Numbered from the stretch's first letter, positions 53,001-63,106 are shown. The stretch is 64,000 bases of DNA from Mariniflexile sp. AS56 (GCF_030552475.1 NZ_JAUPED010000003.1:1-64000); one strand, 5' to 3'. Translations and numbers: made by a program. Notes: generated from the sequence alone by a model not told the origin.

Positions 53001-55198
53001 CTATGTATAAATGTAAAGCCATCAACTTGGTTTGCCAAAAACATATATGGCGTATTCCCAGAAGGTGAAGGGTTTATTTTAAAATGAATTTCAGAACCTG
53101 AAATACTAGTAACGCCTGTTTCAAAAATGCCATCAAAATTAGAATCGACTAATAAACGATTATCTGGGTCTAATAAGGTGATGTTTTTATTCACCGGAAG
53201 TATACCTACTATAAAATATTCACCAGCAACAGGTATGTGCGTAATAGATTCTTCATACTTCATGTTTACAGGTTCTGTAAACGAAATTTTGTAATTATTT
53301 TCGGCACTTGTGCCACTGCTTAAATTACTAGTGAAGCCACCAGAACTATTCCCTGTGAAATAATTAGCGCCTCCTGAATTGTTGAATTCTGTATAGGTGC
53401 CCGTTGCAATAGTGTTGTCTCTTGTACTATCTTGAAATATGAGTTCCGGAATATTTATAACGCTTAAATTTAGTGCCGCATCTCCTTTAGATTCTGTGCA
53501 GTTTAAAATGCCGTCGTTATCATTATCGATATCTAGATTGTCAATAATACCATCACTATCAATATCATCTGGGCATGTACTTACGGGTATTTCAACAGAT
53601 TCTAACTCTTCACCGGTACATGCAATAACACCTATAAGTTTGTATTTACCAGGAATTGTTGGCGTGATTTGTGGGGTGTTAATCATGAGGTCAACAAAAC
53701 CCGAACCGCTTCCGTCATCCAATAACCACTTAAAACTATCAAAATTTTGAGTATTAGCAGCAGATAAAGTGACGTTAGGAATACAATTTCCTAGAGTGAT
53801 AAATTGGGCATCAAAATTGATTTCTGGAGGCGAAGGGAAACCAGAATAAAAACTTCCAGAAGTTGCAGCGCCGTTATAGTTGAAATAGGCACAATAGAGC
53901 TCATCGGTACTTTGAACAGAGATGTTGCCTAAAAGGTTTGTTACTTTATAAGTGACATAATTAGTGTTCCCACTAACCGTGCTCGGTCCAATGGTTGAAA
54001 AACTAGAAATAGGTGAATTGTTAATTGTTACTGTGGCGCCAACCTTGGTTACTATGGAAATACCACCAGAATAGATCGTGTTCCCAATGGATTGAATCTG
54101 AGCAATGTTGTCTAGATTACCTCGTGTTTCACAGCTTAAAGGTGGTACAAAAAACATGCCTTGGTTTGCTTCACTGGTTGTGGCCCCAACTCCTTGATAT
54201 GCAAAAACAGGTTGAGAGGTTTGTACATACATGTTACCATTGGCATTGTATTGGTTGCCTTCAATTAAGTAATAGTCTCCAGCATTAATGGTAGCTGTTA
54301 CCGTGTTTCCGTTAATACTTATCGTTGTATTATCGGTGTGGGCTACTATTAGTACATTTTCCCATCCATTTTGTCCACCACCTTTTACAAAAATATATTC
54401 GGTACCTACTTTATCAAGCCCCACAATTTGGTCTATACCATAATCTCTTGCGTTACCATTATGGAAACTACCATTTGCAGAACCACAGTTTACAACAATT
54501 GATTTATCTGAAGTAACCAAACAACCAATTAAACCATCTCGGTTAACCGTAGATCTGATGCTGTTGGTGGCAAGTGTATAACTTTCGCCTTTATTTAGCG
54601 TGATAACTACTGGAGTTGCTCCTGTATAGTTTTCTATAATTAATCCAGCAGGTAAATCGCTAAAAGTAACTACTGTGTTGTCTTCCGTAGCCATCACAGA
54701 AACAAAGTTCAAGTAATTGTCTTGAGGGTTTTCATTGGTGAAACTACCAATTCTAAATATTGTACCTAAAGCAGCAGAGCCTTTGCTTACCAATGCACCG
54801 GCTTGAGACCCCGCATTAATACGCGCGGAAACATACACGAGACCTTCAGATTCAACAATGTAGCCTTTGTTTGTTTTAACGGTACTTGTCTCATTAACAT
54901 TTACAAATAGCTGTGTGTTTCTGCCAGAACCAATAGTGTATGTGAAAGGTGTGGTTTTAGAAACCGTTCCTGTAATGTAACCCGCAGTACCTAAACCAAT
55001 AGGCTTTATAGTAAAACTAATAGCAGATACACTTGGTGTTGAAATATAGATATAATGGTCTTCTGGTTGTGATGAGTTTGATCCAGACTCGGTTACAGGT
55101 GGTATATAATGTGTTTTACTTAATTGGGAGAATGCTAACTGACTAACAAATATGAATAGTAAAAGAAGGAATTGATTGATATATTTTGGAATATGCAT
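50084..55198 (-). CDS. Giant T9SS cargo protein with IgGFc-binding-like head and TSP3 repeats
   Basis: I take the ATG at 55198, which yields the signal MHIPKYINQFLLLLFIFVSQ; a TTG lies two codons before. Residues about 25-480 resemble the IgGFc-binding protein N-terminal domain (SVMATEDNTVVTFSDLP, then WENVLIVAHTDNTTISINGN). Thrombospondin type 3 calcium repeats (DxDxDGxxD) lie at about 540-575 and 750-855. Four copies of a CDDD...DG...F/FD repeat lie at about 1040-1460. The C-terminal 85 residues (YFTPNGDGFNDYW to HFTLKR) are the type B T9SS sorting domain. Expected on the cell surface or released; an adhesin role is an inference. Confidence 0.9.
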   Translation of the reverse strand: MHIPKYINQFLLLLFIFVSQLAFSQLSKTHYIPPVTESGSNSSQPEDHYIYISTPSVSAISFTIKPIGLGTAGYITGTVSKTTPFTYTIGSGRNTQLFVNVNETSTVKTNKGYIVESEGLVYVSARINAGSQAGALVSKGSAALGTIFRIGSFTNENPQDNYLNFVSVMATEDNTVVTFSDLPAGLIIENYTGATPVVITLNKGESYTLATNSIRSTVNRDGLIGCLVTSDKSIVVNCGSANGSFHNGNARDYGIDQIVGLDKVGTEYIFVKGGGQNGWENVLIVAHTDNTTISINGNTVTATINAGDYYLIEGNQYNANGNMYVQTSQPVFAYQGVGATTSEANQGMFFVPPLSCETRGNLDNIAQIQSIGNTIYSGGISIVTKVGATVTINNSPISSFSTIGPSTVSGNTNYVTYKVTNLLGNISVQSTDELYCAYFNYNGAATSGSFYSGFPSPPEINFDAQFITLGNCIPNVTLSAANTQNFDSFKWLLDDGSGSGFVDLMINTPQITPTIPGKYKLIGVIACTGEELESVEIPVSTCPDDIDSDGIIDNLDIDNDNDGILNCTESKGDAALNLSVINIPELIFQDSTRDNTIATGTYTEFNNSGGANYFTGNSSGGFTSNLSSGTSAENNYKISFTEPVNMKYEESITHIPVAGEYFIVGILPVNKNITLLDPDNRLLVDSNFDGIFETGVTSISGSEIHFKINPSPSGNTPYMFLANQVDGFTFIHRLENVTTGSIFTGGLSVTCFKKDTDLDGIDDSLDLDSDNDGIPDFIENTGAFVALSGVDADFNGLDDVYTSNTTPLDSDTDGVPDFYDLDSDNDGIYDLEESGSGLPDSDFDGIIDNITTTIGTNGWDDNAETTPDSNTIGYTLNNLDGDALYSYIDFDSDGDLCSDVIEAGFSDANGDSLLGDNAVTIDASGRVTNASDGYTQPHSNYLVSAPISITTQPVDTEVCELANTTISLVSNSFDSIQWEVSTDGINWNPIINTVIYSGSQTANLIISNTPITYNTYKYRAFLNLTGNGCGLYSSEVALTVLTRPVVNSPVTLVQCDDDDTSTLGFSAFNLTEANTKISANAANETFTYFTTQLAANSGDISSPDYINTPSSFTNRTINTDAIWARIENNLGCANVSEIQLLVSTTAIPSSFLMTFNQCDDFLDTNGLDNANNNDRDGIATFDFSSANASISTFIPAGQNPLPPRYFRNEADALAETNEITDISNYRNIGYPNSQYIYVRVDSSISNDCLGLGPHILLTVEALPVANPLSDMRACDDDNDNSFPFDTSQIESNVLGTQNPADVTVTYFDDLGNSLPSPLPNPYLTVSKTITIRVTNNTSSAPDGPCYDETTLKFIVDISPFANTIAPLIVCDGDGGDEDTDGVYPFNTSTFKNDILGSQTGMDIFFDYIDEMGTSILNSTTLPNPLISENQTINVRVVNPINTTCTATTAIDLRVNLLPDFTVDTPQIVCSSDPTFSVLLDPREASIIESFSYEWTLEGTIVSNASTLTVSTPGTYTITLTKTDGTGCSRSRDIFVDASEKANITTDAVTIVDLSENNSVTISTANLGSGEYEFALREVGSPFINYQTEPIFNNVKPGFYTIYIEDSICGVATLDISVIGHAKYFTPNGDGFNDYWQLIGVSNIVQPNTSILIYDRYGKLLKQLNPASNGWDGTINGNILPTDDYWFKVFLEDGRTHMGHFTLKR

Positions 55199-55261
55199 TT
55201 TCAAATTAATTAAGCATTTTTTAGTTTAGATGTCTCAATTTTGGGCAAAAACTAAAGTATG

Positions 55262-55279
55262 CTATTTTAATTAAAATAG
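55262..55279. promoter_or_regulatory. Perfect 18-bp palindrome upstream of the 1704-aa gene
   Basis: CTATTTTAATTAAAATAG is self-complementary and lies 64 bases before the start codon. All but the outermost pair are A-T, so chance is possible; a protein-binding site is the alternative. Confidence 0.25.
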
Positions 55280-55349
55280 ACTTGGGAAATTATAAAAGGT
55301 TTAATGCTTTAAGATGAAGGGGTCATTTATTCGTTAACAAACAAGGTTT

Positions 55350-58300
55350 TTAGCGTTTTAGGGCAAAATGGCCTTTAATATTAAACGGATTTCCGTTTTG
55401 AATAACTTGGGCTACAAACCAATAATCGTCTGAAGGCATGTTTTCACCATTGTAAGTTCCATTCCATCCCATTGCTGTGTGCGGTAAGGTTTTTAGTAGT
55501 TTACCGTATCGGTTATAAATATAAACTATGGTTCCTGGTAGTTGATTGACACCAACGATGTGCCAAGTGTCAAACGTGCCATCGTTATTGGGTGTGAAAA
55601 ACTTAGGAATGTCTATAACAACCACTTCGGTGGTAACATCTTCACAACCATTTAAGTCGCGTATAGTTACAATATGAAGACCAAAGGTGACATTCTCAAA
55701 CACATTGGAAGTTTGTGGTTCGCCATCGTCTAAAATAAAAACGTAATCACCAATACCACTAATATTAACCGTAATACTATTCGGGTCGGCAAAATCGACC
55801 GTGGTTGTAAAGTTTAAATTAGCGTCTTCAGATTCTATTACGGTGAATGTTTTTGTATATGAACAATCAGCCGAAGTTAAGTGCGGTGTGGTGGCAGTCA
55901 CCCAATAATCGCCAATTTGTGAAGGGTCGGTTAATAGAATTTGTGATGTTCTTGCTCCGGTAGACCATAAATAGGTGTCGTTCGGGTTTCCTGTGTAAGC
56001 ATCAATAACCAAAGGTAGGTTGTTAATACACATAGGTATTACATCGTCTAATGATATAATAGGAAGTGGGTTTACTACGGTGGAAAATTGAGTGATGTCG
56101 TAGCAGCCTGTTGTGTTGTTTTCTATTCTAGCATAAATAATTTCACCATTAAAAGCGGCGTGTAAGTTGCCTAAGGCATCAGTGCCTGCTTCCGCATTAT
56201 CTAAATCATTATAATAACTAATGCTGTGTTGGTTTGGGTTTTGTGTACCTAAAATATAGTTTGCTGTAACCGATAAGTTGAATTCGAAAAATCCATCAAA
56301 ATCATCATCACAAGAAATTAAATTAGGAGTTGAATTGGCAACTGGATTTGGATTTATTTGCAGATTAAATTCTTGAACAATGAAACATGCTGTTGTGTCA
56401 TCTGAAACTCTCGCATAAATAATGTGATTACTTGCTGTATAATTGTAGGTGTTCGCTAAAGGATTTGTATTGGTATCCGCATCATTTTGTGAATCGAAAT
56501 AGGTAATGGTAACGCCATTAGTGTCATTCACAAATATGGTATTTACCAAGGTTAAATCGTACGTGTTCGTATCATTATCACAGATTTCAATAGTGCCAAT
56601 AGTATTTGTTGGAGGTGGTAAATTCACAATAAGTTCTAAAGGGATGACGCTGTAACAACCTGTTAAAGTATTGGCTACTTTGATATAAACGGTTTTTGAA
56701 TTAGAATCATAAGCCGATGGGTTTGTAATTTCATTTGAATTATCTAAACCATCATTTGGGTTGATATCATTAATGGTTTCAAAGTAATTGGTAATTAGGT
56801 TGCCTTGAACTCGGTCATTTATTTCAAAATCGGCCAATTCTAAGTTGAAGGTGGTAACGCCATTATAATCGGCATCGCACTCAACTAAAGGGGTAGATAC
56901 TTCTGTAATGTCTGGCGCTGCAATAATGTTTATACCCAATTCTTCAATAACAAAACATAATGAATTGCTACTCTCAATTCGAACATAAATGGTTTGTGGG
57001 TTAGTAGCATTGGTATATTGCTCAGGTAATGGATTGATATTCATTTCCGCCCGTTGGCGTGTGCCGTGAAAGGAAATGTTTAAATTATCAGTAGAACCTT
57101 GGCCAATTTCTGTTCTTTTTAGACTTAAATCGAACACATTTATACCATCGTTACTTTTATCATCACAAACTAAATAATCTTCAATGGCATTATAAACGGG
57201 GTCTGGCGCTACTTGTATTATAAATGAAGAGGTGCCAAAACAATTTGCATCGGTAATATTTTCAACCCTTACGTATATTGTTTGTGGACTTGATGTGTTT
57301 TGATAAATCGCGTTTTTGTCGATTGCTGAAGTAAAGGCTGCATCTTCAAAATAAAATACTTCTTTTCCTGATTGACCGTTTAGAATTTCAGCATCTTTTT
57401 CAGATAATAAAAAGTCTGCAAAAAAGTCACCGTCTTCTTCACAGACCTGGTATTCGCTTATTACCGGAAAGTCTGGAAGTGTATTAACAATGACCTCGAA
57501 AAACTCAATAGAAAAACAGCCCGTGTTCGATATACCATCTTCAACGCGAATGTATATGGTTTGTGTATTTGAATTGTAAGCTGTTAAATCTGAATTTGGA
57601 ATGGCGTTAGAATTTGTGTTGGCATCATCAATTGACGTGTGAACACTAATGTTAACACCGGATCGACTTGCGACTGCTTCATCAATTTTATTGTTAAGGT
57701 TGATGATAGAAAATCCATCTAAATCGTCATCACAAATAATAATATCTGAAGGCGTTGTAGTTGCAGGAGCTACTAATATCTCAATATCAAAAGAGTTTAC
57801 TGTGTAACAACCTGTGGTGATGTTTTCAATACGTGCAAATATAGTTTCAACCGAATTCGAATTGGTGTAAAAAGGCGGAAGCTGTGGTGAATTCACTTGT
57901 GCATCTGCATCGCTAGCAAAATAAGATACGCTGAAATTTGAATTACCATTGGTAACAATATCATCTAACGAATGTAAGTCTATTTCTACAATGCCATCAT
58001 TGTCCGTGTCACAATAAGGCAACGGCGCTGCTGGTTGAAATAATAGAATTGGATTTACTAAAAGAGTGATTTCTGAGACTTCAGAACAACCGCTATCTGT
58101 GTTTACAATTCGTATGTATAATAATTTCGGACTTAAAGCACTATATAAAACGTTTTTAGGTATTGGGTTTATATTAGCGTCTCTGTCTTCCTCCGTTTCG
58201 AAAAAAGTTACTTCAATTGGAAAAGGTAATTCGTTTGCAACTTCAGATTCTACTGTGAAAAGGTTGAAGTCTAAAGTGTCTGTATTATCATCATTATTGT

Positions 58301-60239
58301 CGCATAATGCGTAATCGCCCGTATTTGTTGCTGTTAATAATAGGTTGGAGTGAATTTCTAATGGAACGATAGACGCACAACCCGTACTATCATCTTCCAC
58401 CCTTACGTAAATGGTTTGTTCTTCTGGATTTACATTTTGATAATTAGTAGGGTCTGCAATAGGGTTAGTACCTGATTGGGCATCATCAAAACTTTCATGA
58501 AACGTGGAGGTAACATTGGTTAATCCTGCTTCAATATCGCTTATAACTTCAGTTAAATCGAAACTAGCAAAGCCATCATGGTCGGCATCACAGGCATCTA
58601 AATACCGGGTGTCTCTGTCTAAAATGGGACTTACACTCACATTAACCTCTAAAGTAGTGGTGTTTATACAACCGGTTTGCGTATTCATAATACGTGGGTA
58701 CACCGTACTTGTTGGTGTTGCTGTATTAATGTAAGGTGATGGTATGGGGTTGTTTCCGGAATTAGCATCAGCAGGCGTGTAATGATAGGAAACGGCTAAG
58801 TTTGATTGTCCTGCAGTAATTTCATCATCTTTTTCATCTAAATACACAACGGCGTAACCATCAGGAAAATCGTCATTATCACAAACCTCTAAAGGGGTAG
58901 GAGCAACAATATTTGGGACTTGATTCACTATTAAATTAAAAGTGGTGTACGAAAAACAATTACTGTCTAAATCGTCAATTCGAACATAAATAGTTTGAGG
59001 GTTTGAAGAATTAGGGATGGGTGTAATAATTTCATTAATATTACTTCTAGCCTCTAAATCGGAATAGTGGTAACTAAATGTATAATTGCTAAAAGGAATA
59101 TTGGCAGCTAGTTCCGAATTTTTAGTTGTAAGGTCGAATATCTCGATACCGTCTGCACTCGCGTCATCACACAATTGGTAATTGGTTATGGCATCTATAG
59201 GTTCTTCGGTATTAAGAATTACTACAATTTCATCTTCTTCAACGCAATTATTTCCATTTAAAGATACTGTTACTTCTACTCTATAAGTTCCATTTTGAGT
59301 TACATCTAAGGTAGAATTTACTGCGGTAGTTATGATGTTGTTGTCTAAATACCATTGGTAAAAGGCTGAAGGGTTTTCTATATCGGCATCTAAGGTTACT
59401 AAACTCGCACAAGTTGTAATGTCTTCACCTAGGTCTAGAATTTTAAAACTATCGCCTTCAATAAAAACAGCTGAATCTGATTGGAAATCCGTTTGATCTG
59501 CAATAATTAATTTAATATGGTATTGTACATAAGGCGTAATAGTTGCCGATGCTGTTAAAACGGTTGTTCTACCATTGTAATTGGTGTCTCCAACATTATA
59601 ACCATCAAAGTATTGTGGGTTTTGGGCGGAACAAACACCGAAAATTTCGTCGTGAATGGTATTGGTATTCACAGGTGTTGTAGTACCTGGAACTAAAGCG
59701 ATGTTTTGATAAGGTCCTGGACTGCCAGTTTCTTTTATAAGAAATACAAAGCCATCTGAAAATTGACACGGGTTGATACCAAAATACTCTTCAGAAGCTA
59801 ATAAATAATTAAATTGAAGCTGGTTAGAAATGGAAACAATATCAAATTCTATTGAGGTCGCATTAACAGTGTTATTAATACCTAAAGCGGTTTCTAAATC
59901 AGGATCGGTTCCCCAATTTGAAGAGCCTTCGCTTAAAGTAGGTGAAGTGGCACCATTACCACCAGAAGTCGCATTTCCTGTTGAAAGCATGATACCGTTT
60001 TGAAACGGAAAATTAGAACTTCCTCTTTCAAAATAGGCGTAACTTGAAAATCCACTCGCGGTTCCATTTACAGACGATGTGATGTTTGTAATATCAACAC
60101 AACTATTTTGCACTAAATTATCTTCAATAAGTTGTTGTAAACCAACGGTGTCATCTACAGTTATTTGCTGAGAAAACATGAGGTTGTAGCTACAAAAAAG
60201 TAGGGTAAAAATAAGGGAATTATGTAGGCTTCTTTTCAC
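55350..60239 (-). CDS. Giant T9SS cargo protein with choice-of-anchor L head and 11 tandem repeats
   Basis: A GTG start at 60239 gives the signal MKRSLHNSLIFTLLFCSYNLMFSQ; no ATG precedes it. Residues about 25-265 are a choice-of-anchor L domain (GIMLSTGNATSGGNG, FNYLLASEEYFGINPCQFSDGFVFLI). From about 345 to 1370, eleven tandem repeats of 90-100 residues each run CDDxxDG...FDL...I, then Y-NP-I-P, then QTIYVRVE...GC and end on a VNxxP strand. A PKD-like segment and the type B sorting domain (FFTPNNDGTFDTW to HFALKR) close it. A calcium-stabilised surface stalk is likely. Confidence 0.92.
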   Translation of the reverse strand: MKRSLHNSLIFTLLFCSYNLMFSQQITVDDTVGLQQLIEDNLVQNSCVDITNITSSVNGTASGFSSYAYFERGSSNFPFQNGIMLSTGNATSGGNGATSPTLSEGSSNWGTDPDLETALGINNTVNATSIEFDIVSISNQLQFNYLLASEEYFGINPCQFSDGFVFLIKETGSPGPYQNIALVPGTTTPVNTNTIHDEIFGVCSAQNPQYFDGYNVGDTNYNGRTTVLTASATITPYVQYHIKLIIADQTDFQSDSAVFIEGDSFKILDLGEDITTCASLVTLDADIENPSAFYQWYLDNNIITTAVNSTLDVTQNGTYRVEVTVSLNGNNCVEEDEIVVILNTEEPIDAITNYQLCDDASADGIEIFDLTTKNSELAANIPFSNYTFSYHYSDLEARSNINEIITPIPNSSNPQTIYVRIDDLDSNCFSYTTFNLIVNQVPNIVAPTPLEVCDNDDFPDGYAVVYLDEKDDEITAGQSNLAVSYHYTPADANSGNNPIPSPYINTATPTSTVYPRIMNTQTGCINTTTLEVNVSVSPILDRDTRYLDACDADHDGFASFDLTEVISDIEAGLTNVTSTFHESFDDAQSGTNPIADPTNYQNVNPEEQTIYVRVEDDSTGCASIVPLEIHSNLLLTATNTGDYALCDNNDDNTDTLDFNLFTVESEVANELPFPIEVTFFETEEDRDANINPIPKNVLYSALSPKLLYIRIVNTDSGCSEVSEITLLVNPILLFQPAAPLPYCDTDNDGIVEIDLHSLDDIVTNGNSNFSVSYFASDADAQVNSPQLPPFYTNSNSVETIFARIENITTGCYTVNSFDIEILVAPATTTPSDIIICDDDLDGFSIINLNNKIDEAVASRSGVNISVHTSIDDANTNSNAIPNSDLTAYNSNTQTIYIRVEDGISNTGCFSIEFFEVIVNTLPDFPVISEYQVCEEDGDFFADFLLSEKDAEILNGQSGKEVFYFEDAAFTSAIDKNAIYQNTSSPQTIYVRVENITDANCFGTSSFIIQVAPDPVYNAIEDYLVCDDKSNDGINVFDLSLKRTEIGQGSTDNLNISFHGTRQRAEMNINPLPEQYTNATNPQTIYVRIESSNSLCFVIEELGINIIAAPDITEVSTPLVECDADYNGVTTFNLELADFEINDRVQGNLITNYFETINDINPNDGLDNSNEITNPSAYDSNSKTVYIKVANTLTGCYSVIPLELIVNLPPPTNTIGTIEICDNDTNTYDLTLVNTIFVNDTNGVTITYFDSQNDADTNTNPLANTYNYTASNHIIYARVSDDTTACFIVQEFNLQINPNPVANSTPNLISCDDDFDGFFEFNLSVTANYILGTQNPNQHSISYYNDLDNAEAGTDALGNLHAAFNGEIIYARIENNTTGCYDITQFSTVVNPLPIISLDDVIPMCINNLPLVIDAYTGNPNDTYLWSTGARTSQILLTDPSQIGDYWVTATTPHLTSADCSYTKTFTVIESEDANLNFTTTVDFADPNSITVNISGIGDYVFILDDGEPQTSNVFENVTFGLHIVTIRDLNGCEDVTTEVVVIDIPKFFTPNNDGTFDTWHIVGVNQLPGTIVYIYNRYGKLLKTLPHTAMGWNGTYNGENMPSDDYWFVAQVIQNGNPFNIKGHFALKR

Positions 60240-60364
60240 TTTGCTTTATTTGGGTAAAAAACGTGCGAATGCTAAATTTTATATGGCGAAAAATAGGTAA
60301 ATTTCAGATGAAATGCAAAAAAAATAGGACGAAACGCTTGTTTTTATTGTTTTAAAGCAGAAGT

Positions 60365-63079
60365 CTATCGTTTTAAGGAAAAATGATTCTTAAATATACG
60401 ACCATCTTGTAGCTCAACAGAAAACCAATAGTCATCTACCGGTAATTCTTTTCCATTAAATAAACCATTCCAACCTTCTTCTAAAGGTTTTATTTGTTTG
60501 ATTAATTTTCCAAATCTATCAAAGATAAGAATTTTTGTATTAGGCTGAAACATTTTGGAAACCCCATATACTTGCCAGGTATCGTTATAACCATCGCCAT
60601 TTGGAGTGAAAACTTTAGGGAAACCAATAACAGAAATTTTGTCGTTTACAATACCACAGTCGTTTTTTACGTCTTTAACAGATATCGTGTAGATGCCTGG
60701 TTTCACATTTTCAAAGAGATTGCTTGTTTGAAAATTGGCATAAACGTTATTATTCTCATCGAGTAGTCGGTATTCATAGGTGCCTTCACCAGAAACAAGT
60801 ACGGTAACGGTATTGTTTTGAGTCACATCTTTTATGACAACGTCTCCAATAGTCGCAATATTTGAGGGGTTAACTGTAACCACGCGTTCTTTACTACAGC
60901 CATTAGCATTACTTACGATTACACTATAGCTTCCTGTTTCATTGACTTGAATTTGATAGCTAGTTTCTCCTGTAGACCATTGGTAAGTGTAGTTGTTAGG
61001 CGAATCGTTAAGCATACCAGCATCGATAGTAACTGTTTCAGGGAATTTATTTAAACAATAAAACAGACTGTCTTCTGTTTGAATAATTGGTAATTTATTA
61101 ATCGTTAATATAACCTTATTAATACCAAAACAGCTGTTGTCATTTTCCACACGGGCGTAAATGGTTTCAGAGTAGGGTGTCTTATTTGTATAGGAAATAG
61201 CTAATTTGTTTTGTTCTAAAAGAGCGTCTTCAAAGGTTTTGTAATACGTAATGTTGTATATGAAATTGTAGCTAGCCTGCATTTCCGTAGTAATAGTATC
61301 TAGATTAAACACGTTAATACCATCTTCAGAACCCAGCTCATCGCATAGCGGAGTTGGTGTGAAATCGGCTATTTGCGAAGTGGTTACGTTTAGTGTTAAT
61401 ATGGAAGTGCTTGAGCAGCCCGTTTTTGTGTTTAATACGCTCACATACACAGGTTGTGGCGCATCAGAATTGTAATTATACGCCTTGGTGTTCGTTATTT
61501 CATCTGTTCTAGCAGCATCGGTGTAAAATATAACAGACAATGTTGGGTCGTTTCCGGTTAAGTATGTTGTCGCTTCGTTTAGGTTGAATCTTGTAAATCC
61601 GCCAGCAACACCATCTTCATCACATTGACTCAGGGTGTAATTGTTGGCCGCGGGGTTTTCGTTATAAGTAACATAGGCAACACCTTCAAAAGTACTATCA
61701 CATTCACCGGTATTGGGGTCTATAAAAACTTTATAGAATCCATCTTCAACAACTTCTAACTCATTGGTAGAGTTAGTCAGCGGTTCATCATTACGCGTCC
61801 AGCTATAAGTGGCGCCTGGAATAACATCAGATTTTAATGTAAAAATGTCTCCTTCACATAAAAGGAGTTCCGTACTACTTGAATTATTTCCTATAATATC
61901 AATTTTTTCGGAAAAAAACGAGGTTATAAAAGGAGGCAGGCCTTGTCTTGCATTTCTGCTTAAACGAAAGCTATTATTTGTGTAATTACAGGCTGCTCCA
62001 ATATTGTTGGGAGCGTTTATAACTGATAAATAAGGTGTGCCTTGGCCATAGGTGTCATTCATGGAACGGTATATTTTTCCATTGGGGCCCAATTGCAAGC
62101 CGCCGCGGTAGGTAATTCTACTGTCAATTACAATTTCACTGCTGCTTATATTTGGAGCTGTTAAGTTGTATTGTAATAAAGCACCATACTGGGCATTCGG
62201 GTTATTGGTATTATCTCGGTCTGTTTCGAAATAACTTGTTATATATAGTAATTGGTTGTTTTGAGAAAATTCAACACCGTATGAAATTTGTGGTTTTGTA
62301 TTGTTAAGCGAAAAACCAATATTAATACGTCTTTCATTCGCTATTGTTCCGGTGTCTTTATCAAAATCATAAATATATAAACCAGAAGTTGCATTTGATG
62401 AAACTAGTTTTGTCCCATCTGGGGATAATTTTAAATAACCTCGTGAATCTTCAGTAAATGTGGAGAAAGTTGAAACTACAGGGGTTGTGTTTAACCCTGT
62501 GCTACTAACTTCATAAGCAAAAAAGCTGTTGTTAAAACCGGCCTCAAATGGGCCGTAGGTGATAACCCATATGGATTGACTCACACAATCTTTTACCACC
62601 GCTGTAACTTTTTCCGAAGTGAAATCGAGTAAATTGTTGTTTTTAACGGTGATATTTCCTAAGCCACCTTCTAATGTTAAATCGACAATAGAATAGTTGA
62701 ATCCGAAATCTGGATCGTTATTTACAGTAGTGTCTACCGTGAATATATAGTAAATAGTCGGGTCTTTTGGTTTAGGTACAACAATGGCCGATTGCGTACT
62801 TGATGAATCTCCAAATAAGCCAAAACCATTTGGCATTATGCTGTGGTTTTTATTCCAAACGGTAACACCATCGGTGTAAAATAATAGATTTCCATTAGCA
62901 TCTGAAATGGTTGTACAACCTTCTATGGTACTTAATTTTCCGTCTGTTATTTCTGTAACCGATCCATCGGCATTAAAGCGAATTCCCGCATTGTCACCAA
63001 AGTACCAATTGGAAGCTTCTTTTTGGCCAAAGCATAGAATACTACTGGCAAATATTAAAATTAATAAGGTCTTTTTCAT
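60365..63079 (-). CDS. T9SS cargo protein with beta-propeller-like head and two repeats
   Basis: The signal is MKKTLLILIFASSILCFGQ. The head (about 20-390) starts EASNWYFGDNAGIRFNADGS and has recurrent strands such as LKLSPDGTKLVSS and LQLGPNGKIYRSM, as in WD40-like propellers found in Bacteroidota cargo proteins. An Ig/PKD-like segment follows, then two copies (about 475-660) of the CD-E/DG...FN/FNL repeat, then the type B T9SS domain (VFTPNGDGYNDTW to HFSLKR). It begins 27 bases after the ABC permease stop but has its own -7 boxes. Confidence 0.9.
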   Translation of the reverse strand: MKKTLLILIFASSILCFGQKEASNWYFGDNAGIRFNADGSVTEITDGKLSTIEGCTTISDANGNLLFYTDGVTVWNKNHSIMPNGFGLFGDSSSTQSAIVVPKPKDPTIYYIFTVDTTVNNDPDFGFNYSIVDLTLEGGLGNITVKNNNLLDFTSEKVTAVVKDCVSQSIWVITYGPFEAGFNNSFFAYEVSSTGLNTTPVVSTFSTFTEDSRGYLKLSPDGTKLVSSNATSGLYIYDFDKDTGTIANERRINIGFSLNNTKPQISYGVEFSQNNQLLYITSYFETDRDNTNNPNAQYGALLQYNLTAPNISSSEIVIDSRITYRGGLQLGPNGKIYRSMNDTYGQGTPYLSVINAPNNIGAACNYTNNSFRLSRNARQGLPPFITSFFSEKIDIIGNNSSSTELLLCEGDIFTLKSDVIPGATYSWTRNDEPLTNSTNELEVVEDGFYKVFIDPNTGECDSTFEGVAYVTYNENPAANNYTLSQCDEDGVAGGFTRFNLNEATTYLTGNDPTLSVIFYTDAARTDEITNTKAYNYNSDAPQPVYVSVLNTKTGCSSTSILTLNVTTSQIADFTPTPLCDELGSEDGINVFNLDTITTEMQASYNFIYNITYYKTFEDALLEQNKLAISYTNKTPYSETIYARVENDNSCFGINKVILTINKLPIIQTEDSLFYCLNKFPETVTIDAGMLNDSPNNYTYQWSTGETSYQIQVNETGSYSVIVSNANGCSKERVVTVNPSNIATIGDVVIKDVTQNNTVTVLVSGEGTYEYRLLDENNNVYANFQTSNLFENVKPGIYTISVKDVKNDCGIVNDKISVIGFPKVFTPNGDGYNDTWQVYGVSKMFQPNTKILIFDRFGKLIKQIKPLEEGWNGLFNGKELPVDDYWFSVELQDGRIFKNHFSLKR

Positions 63080-63089
63080 TTATACATAG

Positions 63090-63106
63090 CAAAGCTATCA
63101 AAGATA
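63090..63106 (-). promoter_or_regulatory. Two adjacent -7 boxes, TATCTTTG and TAGCTTTG
   Basis: On the minus strand TATCTTTG (63106-63099) and TAGCTTTG (63097-63090) both match TAnnTTTG and lie 10-27 bases before the 904-residue cargo gene, just after the ABC permease stop codon. They suggest the cargo gene has its own promoter. Confidence 0.35.
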
